64,000 nucleotides of DNA from contig JBGVCG010000011.1 of assembly GCA_045226255.1 (NCBI GenBank), forward strand, positions 12,278 to 76,277. Reading direction: 5' to 3'. Each line of letters opens with the position of its first letter. Position 1 is the stretch's first letter. This DNA comes from UBA1181 sp045226255 (lineage in GTDB: Bacteria > Bacteroidota > Bacteroidia > Bacteroidales > Paludibacteraceae). Below, piece by piece: positions 42,491 through 51,687 of the stretch. A program made the translations under genes and the position numbers. A model generated the notes under the pieces. It did no database searches and was not told the origin of the DNA. It saw only the letters and a list, made by a program, of their open reading frames with translations.

Positions 42491-43774
42491 ATGAAAGAAG
42501 ACTTGTTGCAGTATGCTTGGCAGTATCGCCTATATGATGATAATCAGTTACAAACAGTGGATGGAGAGCCGATCAGCGTGATCAACGTGGGGGATTTGAA
42601 CCGTGACGCAGGACCCGACTTCTTCAACGTGAAGGTGAAAATCGGCGAAACGATCTGGGCCGGGAACGTGGAGATACACGTCGCCGCCTCCGACTGGTAC
42701 AAACATCACCACGACGAAGACCCACGCTACGACTCGGTCGTCCTGCATGTCGTGGACCGCTCCGACACGCGCATCCGACGTCCTAACGGCGACCTTATCC
42801 CGCAAGTGGAACTATGCGTCGATGTGGCCACACTCGCCAAATACGAGGATTTCAGAAGACCTCACCGCTGGATCCACTGTGAAAAACATTGGGGACGACT
42901 CTCCCACGAATTCCTCCAACTGCAGCTCTGCAGAATGCTCCACCTGAGGCTGACCCGCAAGACGGAGGAGATCCTCGCCCTCCTGCAACAGAACCACAAC
43001 AACTGGTCGGAAGTCTTCTACCGCCTGCTCGCCAAAAGCTTCGGCATGCACACCAACGCCCTGCCCTTCGACCAGCTCGCACAATCGCTCCCTCTTCCCT
43101 GCCTCGCCAAGCACAAGGACCATCCCGAGCAGGTCGAGGCGCTCTTCTTCGGACAAGCAGGACTTCTGGATGGCGCTCCATCGGATGATTACGAGGCGCT
43201 CCTGCAACGGGAATATAACTTCCTCCGCCATAAGTTCGGACTGACCCCCATCGACCCCTCGCTGTGGAAATTCGCACGGATGCGCCCCAACAACTCCCCC
43301 TACGTGCGCATCGCACAGTTCGCCGCCTTGGTGCATCGCTCCAATAACCTCTTTCCCAAGATGTTGGAGAATCATAGCTTAACGGTTATCCGCCAGATCC
43401 TGCAGACTGACGTCTCCCCCTATTGGCATACCCACATGAAGTTCGGTGCGGAATCACCCTACTCCACGAAAAAGATGTCGGACGCCACGCTGGACCTCCT
43501 CATCATCAATGCGGTCAGCCCGGCCCTCTACGCCTACGCCATCCGAAAGGAGGAAGAGGAGACACAAGACCGAATGATGGCGATATTGGAACAGATCCCC
43601 GCAGAGAAGAACCATACGGTGGAAGGGTGGAAAAGGTTCGGAGTATGCGCGGAGAACGCCTTCCATAGTCAGGCCCTCATCGAGTTGAAGACCCAGTACT
43701 GCGACGCGCACAAGTGCCTTCAATGCAGCATCGGACACACATTACTCTCCAAAGAGAAATTTATATGCAGGTAA
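42491..43774 (+). CDS. DUF2851 family protein
   Basis: The 427-residue protein starts MKEDLLQYAWQYRLYD. It carries the family blocks INVGDLNRDAGPDFFNVKVKIGETIWAGNVEIHV, HVVDRSDTRIRRPNGDLIPQVEL and ILKTLL-like helical repeats further on. The acidic-basic pattern (D-A-G-P-D-F near 37, E-x-H near 60) is reminiscent of a restriction-endonuclease-like fold, but no activity is known for DUF2851. A C-terminal Cys cluster (CDAHKCLQCSIGH) may bind metal. It is transcribed away from the lipid kinase operon; no partner gene follows on the same strand. Confidence 0.85.
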   Translation: MKEDLLQYAWQYRLYDDNQLQTVDGEPISVINVGDLNRDAGPDFFNVKVKIGETIWAGNVEIHVAASDWYKHHHDEDPRYDSVVLHVVDRSDTRIRRPNGDLIPQVELCVDVATLAKYEDFRRPHRWIHCEKHWGRLSHEFLQLQLCRMLHLRLTRKTEEILALLQQNHNNWSEVFYRLLAKSFGMHTNALPFDQLAQSLPLPCLAKHKDHPEQVEALFFGQAGLLDGAPSDDYEALLQREYNFLRHKFGLTPIDPSLWKFARMRPNNSPYVRIAQFAALVHRSNNLFPKMLENHSLTVIRQILQTDVSPYWHTHMKFGAESPYSTKKMSDATLDLLIINAVSPALYAYAIRKEEEETQDRMMAILEQIPAEKNHTVEGWKRFGVCAENAFHSQALIELKTQYCDAHKCLQCSIGHTLLSKEKFICR

Positions 43775-43847
43775 ACGCTTTTGTTTTTTTCTTTAAACGG
43801 GTGAATGATCAATCGGATAGTTCCTGCCCTATGCCCTTTCGTCTCTC

Positions 43848-44699
43848 TTAGTCGTCAATTTCAGGGAATTTGTGCTTACGATCGTATTTATAATATTTAT
43901 ACTCCTCGCTCATGATGATACATCCATGTGAGGTCGTATACCTAATGCCATTCCTGACCAACGTCGAGAATATTTGGTTTATCAAATCTACATTTTCCTT
44001 GCTGTTCTCAAGACGAAGGAGACCCTCCGCCGCATATATTCTACCTGTGGGACTATCCCCTTTCAACAAAGAAATAAAAACAGCCTTGTCGTTTAGCTTT
44101 AGCAACTTCTCCATGGCTTCTCTACCAGCAGGTTTACTACCAGCAATACCCACATAATAACCATACACATCGGTATCATCCGCATCATCCGCATTATACA
44201 GACGATCATAATACTTCTTATATTCTTGGGGGATTACAACAGCCTCACATTCGCCCACTATTTCCTTTTTATAGCTCTTGTATTTTTCATAATTAAGGTC
44301 ATTCTCGTATCTATATGTCCCCCTCGAAAATAGTCTGGAATATCGTTCTTGCAGATCTGCCCCAACATAGTCTTTAATACGGTTGTAACCATAGGTTGAA
44401 ACAATCAACTTAATAGGTTGTTTCCTAAAGACAACATAACTACAGCTCACTGTCATATATCCTCCCCCGGTTCTTTTTGAATACTGTTGGAGTCCAAACC
44501 CAAGCTGAATTGGATTATCATTCACAATTCCAGTAAATTTTCGAATAGAGCTATCCGTAAAATCGTTCTTCTCTATAAAATCCAATGTGGAACGAAGAAT
44601 AGCCTCATCTTTATGAACCCACTCCATGTTCATTTCCTCTGAGAAGGAATTGAAGACACAGCATAAAACCAATAAAATTGAAAATACTTTCTTTGCCAT
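43848..44699 (-). CDS. Exported protein of unknown function
   Basis: The product has 283 residues from the ATG at 44699 (MAKKVFSILLVLCCVFNSFSEE), with a signal peptide. The first half is beta-rich (GGGYMTVSCSYVVFRKQPIKLIVSTYGYNRIKDYVG). The second half has helices resembling one or two HEAT-like repeats (GREAMEKLLKLNDKAVFISLLKGDSPTGRIYAAEGLLRLE) followed by YTTSHGCIIMSEEYKYYKYDRKHKFPEIDD. I recognise no family. Base composition is more A/T-rich than its neighbours. It is probably a single-gene unit. Confidence 0.7.
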   Translation of the reverse strand: MAKKVFSILLVLCCVFNSFSEEMNMEWVHKDEAILRSTLDFIEKNDFTDSSIRKFTGIVNDNPIQLGFGLQQYSKRTGGGYMTVSCSYVVFRKQPIKLIVSTYGYNRIKDYVGADLQERYSRLFSRGTYRYENDLNYEKYKSYKKEIVGECEAVVIPQEYKKYYDRLYNADDADDTDVYGYYVGIAGSKPAGREAMEKLLKLNDKAVFISLLKGDSPTGRIYAAEGLLRLENSKENVDLINQIFSTLVRNGIRYTTSHGCIIMSEEYKYYKYDRKHKFPEIDD

Positions 44700-44739
44700 A
44701 TACAATGTTTTTTCAGGTTCTTATTACGTGTCGGCTGAA

Positions 44740-47700
44740 TTATTTCACCAGTATCTTGTTTCCGTTGATGATATACACTCCCTTAGGCATGCTGAATAGA
44801 TTAGGGTCTTTGCGCACGAAACGCCCCTGAAGGTCATAGACGCTTTCGTCAGGATGGTCGGAACTGATATCTTCCACGCCTGTCGTACCTCTCTCGTAGA
44901 TGAGCTGGAAGTGGTCGTATGCTACCCAGTCGGAGGCCACTATCGCTTGCTTGCGGATACCCAACCGTAAAGGTTCTCCCTCATTGAGGTCAATGCTCAC
45001 GGAGACGGGCGCATAGGCGTTTGCGTCATTGAGTGCGGAGGAGGCCTGTGTGAGGTTGTCCGGGTAGGTATAGGAGTTGTACGTGTAGGCGGAAGAGCTG
45101 TACAGATTAGGCACTGTGGCGGTGACATCATTCGCATAGAGTTGCGCGTTGCGTGTCGCGCTGGAGTTGTTCCGCCATGCCTCATAGCCTGCGTTGATGG
45201 AGCCGGCACGATAGAAGGCTTTGCACGTGAGGGTGTAGGTGCCTGCCGGAAGTCCTTGGATCTCCTGCCAGATATCGAAGGGACGAGAATACTGCTCCGC
45301 CGTCTCGTTGGCATAGCCATTGTAGGCGACACTGAGATCGGCGCCTTGCCATCCCACGTTGTAGCGTGTGAAGGAGCTGTTGGTGATGAGGAAGGTGAGG
45401 TTGGCGGGCTGACCGCTTCGTGCGAGCGCCAACTGACTCTGCTGATAGGCGGCCACCGCTTCCTTCAAATCCACGTATGCGCGGTTGATCGCGGAGGCGG
45501 AGGAGCTGGACGAGTTGAGGACTCGTGTCGCAGAGGTATAGGCCTGCTTGAGCGCATCATCCTTGGTGTCGTTGACGTAGTTCTTCACCTCCTTCACTAA
45601 GTTCTTGAAGTCCTGACGTTCGGCATCTGGATTTTCGTAGTTAGCGTACTCCATGGCTGTCGCACGTCGTCCGATCTCCATCACCTGCTCGGGTGTGAGG
45701 GCGGTGTCGAAGATGAGGAAGTCGTCGAACAGGGCGTTCTCCATGATCGCGTCAGAGCTGAATGGCGAATGACCGATGGTGAAACGTGTGATGTCGTTGA
45801 TGAACGACGACGGCTTGAGCGTCATGGTTATTTCGTTCTGGAGATGTCCGTCAACATAGATGCGTCCGACATTGCCCTGTTGGGTGTAGGTGATGTTATG
45901 CCAGTCACCAATGCTAATACCTGAGTACGAGTGCGCTCCTTCGGTGGTTCCATTCTTGATTTCGTAGTACCAATCACTGTTGCCACTCTTATTGACAAGT
46001 CCGATGTAGTGATCGGTGCCCTCTTCCATGGAGTAAGCCCAACAGAAGCTGCCCGTATTGTTTCCAATGCGCTGCAGCATATTGATACTTATGGTGTAAT
46101 CATTTATCGAGGCGAACGTCTGCTTGGCGGCGGCCACAGGTATCTCCATGTAGCTACCCTCCCCCTTGCTCCCTGTGGAGAGCACATGGTTACCATCATC
46201 GAGGGTGATGATGGAAGCCTTCCCCTTGAGGTCGCAGGTATATGTACCACCGTCATCTATAGGTTTACCACTTTCGAAGCCAAAGCTTAGAACAGGATCT
46301 GGCAGTGGGTCAGGCTGTGACGGTGTGACATTATTAACCTGCAAACGTATCACTCCCACGGAGTAGGCAGGACATGCATAGGCTATCGTGTTATTGTCCT
46401 CAACGGTCAGTGGCTGTGTGCGAGGCACGATGCGTTGAGGATTCGAGGTGGTGTTCTCATCGGTACCTCTAGAGGCGGAGAGTATTTCCGCTTCGGCCGT
46501 CTCGGCGTGGCCACCCGTGAGGGCAAGCGTCACATTCCTCTGGCTACCGGAAGGATTGACTATCTTAATGTACATCGTGCCAGTCTCATCGTCGATGCTG
46601 GCTGAGGTGTAGACGGTACGGGCACCGTATGCGCGAAGATTGGCTTCGATAATCACCTCACCATCGAGATAGCAACGCACATGCTGTCCCTCCTTTTGGA
46701 TGCGGATGGTGTAATCCTTTCCTGTGGTAAGTGTTCCAGCCTTTTCTCCGAGAACGCTCTTGAAACCGTTCTGGCACTGCTCAACGGCGTGTTTCGAATT
46801 GCTCCACCCACCGAGGTTGAGCCATGCATAGTTGTTTTCGTCGATGTAGTTGAAGATGATGAGGAAACCTTCCGCACCGCTTTGCTTCGTGGCGTGAACC
46901 GTCATATCGAGGTTTGTCAGGTCATAGTCGTTTTTCAGCCAACAACGAACATCCGTTTGGGAAGCATTGGTCTGCTTGAAACTACCATTGCTGATGTTCC
47001 ATGAACCACGTAAGGTTGACCAGTCTGACGAGGCCGTTCTATTGCCTGCGATGACGGTGCCATCTGCGATCTTCGCCTGCAAGTCGGAGAAGGTGGCGGC
47101 GGTGGACCATGTGGCGAAACCGATGGACCCTTGGTTCGCGTTGAGGTTGGAACCATTGTTTTTCTCCGTCCAACGAATATTCTGGGTTCCTATGTTATTT
47201 GAGAACATCTTCTGAACGTGGTACGAAGGCGTTCCGTAGCTCGTCGAGCTGTTGAAGCGTATCATGTCGGGGCGCCAGTTGAAATTGTCCTCATGGGTGA
47301 AAATCGGCGCATAGCTCATCATCCTGACCGCCTCGCTATTGTTCTCGCAACCCTGCATGAAGACAGCTTCGCCAATGGCTGCGTTCATGTTCCCAAGCGT
47401 TCCATAGTCCTTTGTCACGGCATACTCGCCCACATAGATATGGGTCGTGGATTTGGACTGGTTATCATAACGGCCATACTGGCTGATGAAGAAGTCGGGA
47501 GAGTCGTAGTAGTGCTCATCCTTCAGTTCCACAGGTTCCGTGATGTCGTCGAACAAGTAGCTGTCGGCTATAAGGTGCAGGTTAGGCCAACGTGTCTTGA
47601 TGGCATGGTAGAACTGCATGTAGCGCTTCATGTAGTCGTTGCGGTTGAGCATGAACTCCTGCTCGTTACCGATCTCCAAGTATTTCAGGTTGAATGGTGC

Positions 47701-48783
47701 TGGGTGACCGTTCTTGGCACGCAGGCCTCCGTAATAGGTGTCGGTGCTTCCGTTGGCATACTCGATAGCGTCGAGAGCCTCTTGGATGAAGGGATCGATA
47801 TCATTTTCATCCACTCGCCAATCGTGTCCGATACCCATGTTCACCACAAACATAGCGTTGGCTCCGAGGTCTTCGGCCAGTTCGAGGTATTCGTGGTAGC
47901 CCTGTCCGTCGGTCACCTTATAGTCCCAGTTGCGGTTCACGTGACCCGGACGTTCCTCGATCGGACCGATGGTTTTCTTCCACTCGAAGCGATTGGTTTG
48001 ACCGTCGCCCCAAGAACCCTCGATGTAGCAACCTCCAGGGAAGCGCATGAAACGAGGGTGCATATCGGCCAACATCTGAGCCAAGTCTGGGCGGCAACCA
48101 TTTTTGCGACCCTTGAACGTAGGCGGGAAGAGACTGACGACATCCAGGAAGACGACACCCTTCTTGTCGCCCTTCAGAGAGAGGTATCCCTGAGCATCCG
48201 AACCCGTAGCTGTGATTTTAGCGGTATATTTCTGCCATTCCTGAGTAGCCTTGATGGTGATGGTCGCACGACCCAAGTTTTGTCCGTTCGCATTTTGCAG
48301 TTCCGCGACGATATTACCATTGTAGCTATCCTCGGCGCGCAGCCAGAAGGAGAGATCATATTCACGTCCGTTGACGATGTTGATGCCCCAGTAACCCTCG
48401 TTGCGTACGCCAGCATTGTCAGCTTTCATGTTGACCTTCAGAGCGCGCAACTGAACAGCGTTGAGCAGTTTGTCCGTCGTAAGGCTCATCTCCGCATTCC
48501 CCACGGTGCTCCAGCAAATAGGCTTGTCCATATCCTCCTCGAAGGAACGGTTGCGAACCAGCTCGGCGTAGAGTCCGCCATCCCCCGCATGGTTTATCTC
48601 CTCGTAGAAGATGCCATAGTGGTCTTCCGTAACGAGGTCACCACGGTTGTTCAGGTCAAATTTAAGTTCGATCTGAGCCTGCACGGATGTAACGCAAAGC
48701 GCAAGAAGGAGCAGGCACATAAGCCGATGCCCTACACTTGTGATTCTTGAAATATGAAGTCCCATTTTTGTTCTGTTTTTCAT
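44740..48783 (-). CDS. Secreted GH51 alpha-L-arabinofuranosidase with extra binding domains and T9SS-like tail
   Basis: The 1347-residue enzyme should release arabinofuranose from arabinan or arabinoxylan. A signal peptide lies near the N-terminus (LMCLLLLALCVTSVQA). A CBM4-like segment (about 60-190) is followed by the GH51 barrel: RFPGGCYIEGSWGDG, NWDYKVTDGQGYHEYLELAEDLGA, the acid/base Glu in YLEIGNEQEF, and a probable nucleophile Glu in IYVGEYAVTKDYG. C-terminal to it lie a family 16/66-like binding segment, a LamG-like concanavalin fold (about 850-1040), a helical FIVAR-like linker, another binding domain with GLPAGTYTLTCKAFYRAG, and a sorting tail (ESVYDLQGRFVRKDPNLFSMPKGVYIINGNKILVK). 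I start at the ATG at 48783; 48765 is the alternative. Confidence 0.87.
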   Translation of the reverse strand: MKNRTKMGLHISRITSVGHRLMCLLLLALCVTSVQAQIELKFDLNNRGDLVTEDHYGIFYEEINHAGDGGLYAELVRNRSFEEDMDKPICWSTVGNAEMSLTTDKLLNAVQLRALKVNMKADNAGVRNEGYWGINIVNGREYDLSFWLRAEDSYNGNIVAELQNANGQNLGRATITIKATQEWQKYTAKITATGSDAQGYLSLKGDKKGVVFLDVVSLFPPTFKGRKNGCRPDLAQMLADMHPRFMRFPGGCYIEGSWGDGQTNRFEWKKTIGPIEERPGHVNRNWDYKVTDGQGYHEYLELAEDLGANAMFVVNMGIGHDWRVDENDIDPFIQEALDAIEYANGSTDTYYGGLRAKNGHPAPFNLKYLEIGNEQEFMLNRNDYMKRYMQFYHAIKTRWPNLHLIADSYLFDDITEPVELKDEHYYDSPDFFISQYGRYDNQSKSTTHIYVGEYAVTKDYGTLGNMNAAIGEAVFMQGCENNSEAVRMMSYAPIFTHEDNFNWRPDMIRFNSSTSYGTPSYHVQKMFSNNIGTQNIRWTEKNNGSNLNANQGSIGFATWSTAATFSDLQAKIADGTVIAGNRTASSDWSTLRGSWNISNGSFKQTNASQTDVRCWLKNDYDLTNLDMTVHATKQSGAEGFLIIFNYIDENNYAWLNLGGWSNSKHAVEQCQNGFKSVLGEKAGTLTTGKDYTIRIQKEGQHVRCYLDGEVIIEANLRAYGARTVYTSASIDDETGTMYIKIVNPSGSQRNVTLALTGGHAETAEAEILSASRGTDENTTSNPQRIVPRTQPLTVEDNNTIAYACPAYSVGVIRLQVNNVTPSQPDPLPDPVLSFGFESGKPIDDGGTYTCDLKGKASIITLDDGNHVLSTGSKGEGSYMEIPVAAAKQTFASINDYTISINMLQRIGNNTGSFCWAYSMEEGTDHYIGLVNKSGNSDWYYEIKNGTTEGAHSYSGISIGDWHNITYTQQGNVGRIYVDGHLQNEITMTLKPSSFINDITRFTIGHSPFSSDAIMENALFDDFLIFDTALTPEQVMEIGRRATAMEYANYENPDAERQDFKNLVKEVKNYVNDTKDDALKQAYTSATRVLNSSSSSASAINRAYVDLKEAVAAYQQSQLALARSGQPANLTFLITNSSFTRYNVGWQGADLSVAYNGYANETAEQYSRPFDIWQEIQGLPAGTYTLTCKAFYRAGSINAGYEAWRNNSSATRNAQLYANDVTATVPNLYSSSAYTYNSYTYPDNLTQASSALNDANAYAPVSVSIDLNEGEPLRLGIRKQAIVASDWVAYDHFQLIYERGTTGVEDISSDHPDESVYDLQGRFVRKDPNLFSMPKGVYIINGNKILVK

Positions 48784-48850
48784 GGTATAAATAGTAATCG
48801 TCCACGCATATATTGAGGCCTGTGGGCATGAGAGCAACGCACCGTGCCAC

Positions 48851-48890
48851 CTCATTTTCCTATCAGCTAAATGAAGAGATAGGAAGTGAG
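48851..48890 (-). promoter_or_regulatory. Hairpin in the 5' leader of the GH51 gene
   Basis: CTCATTTTCCTATC (48851-48864) pairs with GATAGGAAGTGAG (48878-48890) with one bulged base and one wobble. On the minus strand TAATATTG just upstream resembles a -7 element, so the hairpin would be near the very 5' end of the mRNA. It may stabilise or regulate the message. Other parts of the 48784-49136 spacer hold only a 32-codon micro-ORF. Confidence 0.5.
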
Positions 48891-49029
48891 TGCAATATTA
48901 AATAATTATTCTTTAAAAATGGAAGGTTGGAGACTCCTCTTTTTGTCCAGTATGCAGATACCATTGGACTTTTACGACGACAAAATTCATGAAGAAAACA
49001 AATCTGATAATCCGATATTTACAGAGAAT

Positions 49030-49128
49030 CTAAAGCCTACAATCCAATCGCAGTTTGCACATTTGGTGCTTTTTCTTTTTGGTCAAGATTTCCTTGGCGT
49101 ATACAAACTTTAAATATTCGTCGGTCAT
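49030..49128 (-). CDS. Micro-ORF or gene remnant after the ATPase (32 codons)
   Basis: The frame opens with ATG 8 bp after the ATPase stop and encodes 32 residues starting MTDEYLKFVYAKEIL and continuing with a Lys-rich stretch. The sequence reads like real protein rather than random translation, and may be the last cistron of the defence operon or the start of a gene cut off when the island inserted. No family recognised. Confidence 0.3.
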   Translation of the reverse strand: MTDEYLKFVYAKEILTKKKKHQMCKLRLDCRL

Positions 49129-49136
49129 ATTACTTT

Positions 49137-50585
49137 TTATTGCGGTGTCATTAAACGATTATTAATTTCAATTTTATTCAAATCATTCAAATCATAGTCA
49201 AAAATCGATGCCACTATTATTTGATTATCAGAAAAGTCCCGATTCAAAATATTAATCATCTTTTTAATATTTTCAGGATCAACTTCTTTTCCGCTAGGAG
49301 AATCCAAAATTATCGGCAACTTCATATTTATTGTTTTTTCAATTTCAATCAAGCATGCTAAACGAAATGCAAAAACGGTCTTATGAAGTATAGCTCCAGA
49401 TAATTCTTTCAAGTTAGAGGTAAATAGATATTTCTCCGTTATCGTAGCTCCATCTATTTCTAACTCATCGAGATATTTTTTTGCATTGTTGCATATACTT
49501 GTTATTGTATATGAAGCATTTCTTGTAATATTTTTTATTCGACTATTTATATCGGTTATTTCTTTTTCTACACTACGGATTTTATTCTCGACGCTCAAGG
49601 GATTTATCGGAATAGTTGCTATTCTCTTATCAAAGATTTCTGCAATTGTTTCCACATCGTCAAAAAATGATAATTGTGTTTCCTCAATGCGTCGTTCCTT
49701 TTCTATTTCTTTTATTTCTAATGATATTTTATTATAGTCTGCAGCAATTATTTTTTTCTTTGCGATTAAATAATTTATAGAATCATTTAATCCAACAATA
49801 TTTCTATCTGTCACAGCGAAAGCTTCACCATTTGGCAATTGCACGAGAAGACCAATATCTGCAATGAATTTTTTTATCCTCTGGTTGTCTCTTAATGCTT
49901 GTTCAATTTGTTGTAGTTCTTTTTTTAATATATTTTGTTGAATTCTACATTGGTTGATCCTACTATCTATTGTTGTATCATAAGACTCGCTAGCCAAATT
50001 GGAGGTTTCCTGATTAATTGCCTCTTGGTATTTTGAGACACTAAACATTTGCTTATATTTCAACAAGTCTTGGCTCTTTCTTTCTTTTTGACGAATCAAT
50101 TCTGAGCAATCAATATTGTTAATTCCTCTTATCAATTCTTCTATATTATATCGATTACTGCCAATAACGACACCTCTATTTAGAAGAGTCCAACCTTTCT
50201 CTTGATCAAAATAAAAAGCACCGAGAATATTATTTAACAAATCGACATTGTCAGTTAGAAATAGTTTTTTATGTAAATCATATTCTTGGCTTGGTAAAAT
50301 GAAAGTTTCTTCCTTTCCATCAACATTCATTACAATATATTCTCTTGCATTACGAACCAATATAATATTTTTTCCATTTTCTTCAATTTGTGTTGTGACT
50401 ATACAATTTTCAAATTTGATGTTTTTTGTATTGGGAATGCTGTACCCTACAGAATACAGTAAAAATCTCAATAACGTTGTTTTCCCTGTGCTATTTATTT
50501 CGCTATATATTAAGTTGTTGCTTTTCGAAAAAACAACACATCTTTCGAAATAACCTTCTTTAATATGTATGCTTTTAAATCTCAT
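49137..50585 (-). CDS. Compact SMC/ABC-type ATPase of a putative defence module
   Basis: The 482-residue protein is a P-loop ATPase of the RecF/SMC/ABC class. Walker A is NSTGKTT at 31-37 in the context IYSEINSTGKTTLLRFLLY. The middle (about 165-340) is a short coiled coil (NILKKELQQIEQAL, DYNKISLEIKEIEKERR). An ABC signature-like LSGA lies at about 395, Walker B is LPIILDSPSG at 423-432, and a switch-like IIVASIFD comes near the end. The Asp428 is followed by Ser, not Glu. Its start overlaps the stop of the nuclease gene (ATGA), so the two are coupled. Pairing of a nuclease with such an ATPase is the hallmark of Lamassu and ABC-three-component defence systems; this ATPase is shorter than typical LmuB. 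Confidence 0.72.
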   Translation of the reverse strand: MRFKSIHIKEGYFERCVVFSKSNNLIYSEINSTGKTTLLRFLLYSVGYSIPNTKNIKFENCIVTTQIEENGKNIILVRNAREYIVMNVDGKEETFILPSQEYDLHKKLFLTDNVDLLNNILGAFYFDQEKGWTLLNRGVVIGSNRYNIEELIRGINNIDCSELIRQKERKSQDLLKYKQMFSVSKYQEAINQETSNLASESYDTTIDSRINQCRIQQNILKKELQQIEQALRDNQRIKKFIADIGLLVQLPNGEAFAVTDRNIVGLNDSINYLIAKKKIIAADYNKISLEIKEIEKERRIEETQLSFFDDVETIAEIFDKRIATIPINPLSVENKIRSVEKEITDINSRIKNITRNASYTITSICNNAKKYLDELEIDGATITEKYLFTSNLKELSGAILHKTVFAFRLACLIEIEKTINMKLPIILDSPSGKEVDPENIKKMINILNRDFSDNQIIVASIFDYDLNDLNKIEINNRLMTPQ

Positions 50586-51586
50586 AGGTTTGTTGCCTTT
50601 TTTATTTCAATGATTTGATTTCTTTTATTCAAAACATTACGCAAAATTATTTTTATAAGATTTTCTTTAATTTCGTCTGCCATTGTAATGTCTTCCAATA
50701 GATATATGTAGTCTTTATAATGATAGTTGATAAAAAGTTTTACCCTCTCTCTATTATTTCCTTCGTTAAATCCATAAAAAGCATAAAGCACTTTTGTCAC
50801 GAATTCATACCTTTCTGTGCAAATAGTTATCACATTTTTGTATAATCTAATTATTTCTTCCGTTTCAGAATTATCTATATCTTCGTCATCAAAATTCATA
50901 TTATCTATAGCAAGTACTATTACAGGCCATATTACATCATTTTTTGTAAGTTTTAATAGAGAATCTCGTTTCGTGCCACTTTTGAAGATATCATAATGCC
51001 ATATTCTATGTAATTCAGATGGCGTTACCTTGTTTATTCCAATGGTTGTAATAAAATCTTTTATCATATAATCCACCACATATTTATTCCTTTCTTTTTC
51101 ATCATCTGTTTCAAAGTAAAATGTCTGGATTAACAATTTCGATTTATCAAATGGGCCTTTTATTGTTGAAATAATGTCATCAATTTTTTTCTTTGATTTT
51201 GGGGGCAATGAATCATAACTCCTACGACTTGATACACCCAAGAAAATCTGTTTCTCAGATGAAACACTTAAAGGATTTGCATAGTTGCTGATATAAATAA
51301 GTTGTTTTGTCGATGGACATTTACTATATGCATCCGAAAGAGACTCTATAGCGTCCTTTAAATTTGGCGATGCTTTTGAGAAGTCAGTACTGCCATTAAC
51401 AGCGGATTTCGCTTGCGCAAGAATAAAACTACCATCATTTAATCCAATTTCCACATCTTCATATCCTTCCATTCTGATATTATCCATATCTTTGATATTT
51501 TCTAACATCAAAACAATTGCTGCATTGGTTTGAAAGTCAAAACCAAATAATGTAGATGTTGCAGTTCTGTCAACCATACCTGTCAT
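50582..51586 (-). CDS. Putative Cap4/DUF4297-like dsDNA nuclease effector
   Basis: The 334-residue protein begins with a domain matching the Cap4/DUF4297 nuclease pattern: LFGFDFQTNAAIVLMLENI at 13-31, MEGYEDVEIGL at 39-49 and AQAKSAV at 57-63. This gives the restriction-fold triad Glu40/Asp44 ... Gln58-x-Lys60. The C-terminal 150 residues (LHRIWHYDIFKSGTKRDSLLKL onward) are helical, unassigned, and may contact the ATPase. A second ATG lies at 51577. It starts 5 bp after a 31-codon micro-ORF and overlaps the ATPase gene by 4 bp. Low G+C like the rest of the island. Nuclease activity is inferred from motif spacing. Confidence 0.65.
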   Translation of the reverse strand: MTGMVDRTATSTLFGFDFQTNAAIVLMLENIKDMDNIRMEGYEDVEIGLNDGSFILAQAKSAVNGSTDFSKASPNLKDAIESLSDAYSKCPSTKQLIYISNYANPLSVSSEKQIFLGVSSRRSYDSLPPKSKKKIDDIISTIKGPFDKSKLLIQTFYFETDDEKERNKYVVDYMIKDFITTIGINKVTPSELHRIWHYDIFKSGTKRDSLLKLTKNDVIWPVIVLAIDNMNFDDEDIDNSETEEIIRLYKNVITICTERYEFVTKVLYAFYGFNEGNNRERVKLFINYHYKDYIYLLEDITMADEIKENLIKIILRNVLNKRNQIIEIKKATNL

Positions 51587-51591
51587 TTCAT

Positions 51592-51687
51592 TTATATTTC
51601 CACATCTTCGTCATAACCAGTTATATCCGCCAATCTCAAAAGGAACATGAAGGCTAACCTCCTTTCTCCCTTACCATTACTAACCAT
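51592..51687 (-). CDS. Micro-ORF (31 residues) between the 84-residue gene and the nuclease gene
   Basis: Its ATG overlaps the end of the 84-residue gene (ATGGTTAG), and its TAA is 5 bp before the nuclease start. The product starts MVSNGKGERRL and ends in a helical RLADITGYDEDVEI. AAAGGAGG lies inside it, 9 bp before an internal ATG (codon 14), so an 18-residue version is possible. It could be a tiny accessory subunit, or the +1-frame C-terminus of the 84-residue protein after a frameshift. No family recognised. Confidence 0.4.
   Translation of the reverse strand: MVSNGKGERRLAFMFLLRLADITGYDEDVEI

Noticed and set aside
47218..48750. Open frame of 510 codons on the plus strand
   Set aside because: It is antisense to the GH51 gene, is rich in Val, His and Arg as expected of a shadow frame, and shows no domain.
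48886..49113. Plus-strand frame of 75 codons before the defence island
   Set aside because: No signal, motif or promoter; it is antisense to the more protein-like micro-ORF at 49030-49128 and to the GH51 leader.
49137..51586. Firm call as a Lamassu system
   Set aside because: The ATPase is short, the effector is recognised only by motif spacing, and profile searches could not be run; it is left as Lamassu- or ABC-3C-like.
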